DNA from: Saprospiraceae bacterium | GTDB taxonomy: Bacteria > Bacteroidota > Bacteroidia > Chitinophagales > Saprospiraceae | DNA: 15,436 bases | Direction of reading: 5' to 3' | Assembly (NCBI GenBank): GCA_014379665.1 | Contig: JACMLK010000299.1 | Coordinates: 1 to 15,436 of the forward strand | In this document: positions 14,858 through 15,436 of the stretch, piece after piece | How the letters are laid out: every line of letters begins with the position of its first letter | How positions within the stretch are numbered: the first letter of the stretch is position 1 | The notes under the pieces: generated by a model | Seen by the model: the letters and a program-made list of their open reading frames with translations, nothing else | What the model was told of the DNA's origin: nothing | Databases searched by the model: none | Program-made: the position numbers and the translations under genes

Positions 14858-15436
14858 TTAATTAATTGCTTGGACAAAATCGGAAACGTTTATTTTACCC
14901 TGTACTTTCTTTTTAATTTCAAACCTGGTAAAATCCTGATTGGACACAAATCCAAAACCATAAGTAGTGTCTCCTTTTTCAGCCTGTGTAATTCTGATCA
15001 ACTTTTCTGTGTAGACAATGCGTTGTTTTTCATCCCAGATCAGTTCAGGGGTTTCCAGTTTTTCATTTTTATCATTATAGAACATCACATTCCCTTTAGC
15101 GGTAATTTTTGAAGTTTGTTCTTCTCTGACGGCATTATCGGCTTTAAGCCAACTATACACTATTTTGTCCTCATTCATAAACTCAAGTAAAATTCCCTTT
15201 GGGAACACGTCTTTTGAATCATTGTAAGCAATATATCTTTCCATTACAGGAGCATGGACAATGACTCTTACGATAGCCGAATCACTATATATAATTCTAA
15301 TATTTTTGCCTCTTTCAATGTTGGTTTGCAGGTCTTCTTCAAACAGCTGGTCTATTTCTTCCACTTTGTTGCTGCAAGCGCATAAAATGGTGGCCGTGAT
15401 AAATACGCACAAAATATTTTTGCAATATAAATTTAA
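14858..15436 (-). CDS. lptC: LptC, LPS export periplasmic/lipoprotein component (5' end cut)
   Basis: LptC links the inner-membrane LptB2FG transporter to periplasmic LptA and moves lipopolysaccharide outward. The frame is open to the right edge (codons before 15412 read LNLYCKNI), so the true start is outside the window; the TTG at 15412 would cut the signal sequence. A hydrophobic run VFITATIL is followed by the lipobox LCAC, so the mature protein probably begins with a lipidated cysteine, unlike E. coli LptC, which is held by a helix. The rest is a beta-jellyroll of the LptC/OstA type: YSDSAIVRVIVHAP, FPKGILLEFMNEDK, WLKADNAVREEQTSKITAKG, TPELIWDEKQRIVYT. The repeated pattern of 'destroy/replace by strand' fits DUF1239. 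The next gene starts 21 bases downstream. Confidence 0.85.
   Translation of the reverse strand, partial: LNLYCKNILCVFITATILCACSNKVEEIDQLFEEDLQTNIERGKNIRIIYSDSAIVRVIVHAPVMERYIAYNDSKDVFPKGILLEFMNEDKIVYSWLKADNAVREEQTSKITAKGNVMFYNDKNEKLETPELIWDEKQRIVYTEKLIRITQAEKGDTTYGFGFVSNQDFTRFEIKKKVQGKINVSDFVQAIN

Noticed and set aside
1..15436. CRISPR array, tRNA, rRNA, integrase or transposase
   Set aside because: No regular repeat-spacer pattern, no cloverleaf-like segment and no transposase or integrase motifs were seen on either strand.

Overview
The window looks like ordinary chromosome from a member of the Bacteroidota. The evidence is the protein types (a Bacteroidota-like UvrA, LptC followed by a CNNM/CBS 'hemolysin' protein, secreted beta-rich proteins), the AT-rich composition, and the -7 boxes of the form TAnnTTTG in front of most first genes (TATATTTG, TACTTTTG, TACCTTTG), which fit the Bacteroidota sigma factor. 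I cannot name a genus. I see no tRNA, rRNA, CRISPR array, intact insertion sequence or prophage.

Layout. 1-2091 (-): the first 697 codons of uvrA, running off the left edge. 2092-2802: a 710-base stretch with no convincing gene. It holds an 11-bp-period direct-repeat array (2521-2608), a short 8-bp repeat, and two copies of a 34-bp REP-like palindrome. 2803-3426: two gene remnants back to back, the 3' half of an alpha/beta hydrolase (-) and the 3' end of an unknown beta-rich protein (+). Both reading frames are closed by stop codons inside one TGATCA hexamer at 3160-3165. 3457-4896 (-): a secreted protein of unknown function.

5062-10400 (+) is mostly amino-acid catabolism: a fused FtcD (histidine-derived formiminoglutamate to folate one-carbon units), a solitary Uma2-family nuclease-like protein, an ALDH7/antiquitin-type aminoadipate-semialdehyde dehydrogenase, and a PLP aminotransferase of the kynurenine/methionine type. 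The last two could form consecutive steps of lysine degradation (aminoadipate semialdehyde to aminoadipate to 2-oxoadipate). That is an inference from adjacency plus family knowledge.

10419-15436 is entirely on the minus strand: a YhhN-family membrane protein with its own promoter, a perfect 20-bp-stem terminator, an iscS-iscU-iscA operon for iron-sulfur cluster assembly (no iscR, hscBA or fdx in view), and an lptC-CNNM/CBS pair for envelope biogenesis and probable ion transport, with lptC cut by the right edge.

Nothing here is clearly a new defence or mobile system. The parts most worth a second look are the double-truncation junction at 3160-3165, the 11-bp array whose core resembles a DnaA box, the twin palindromes, the dehydrogenase-aminotransferase pair, and the unknown secreted protein.
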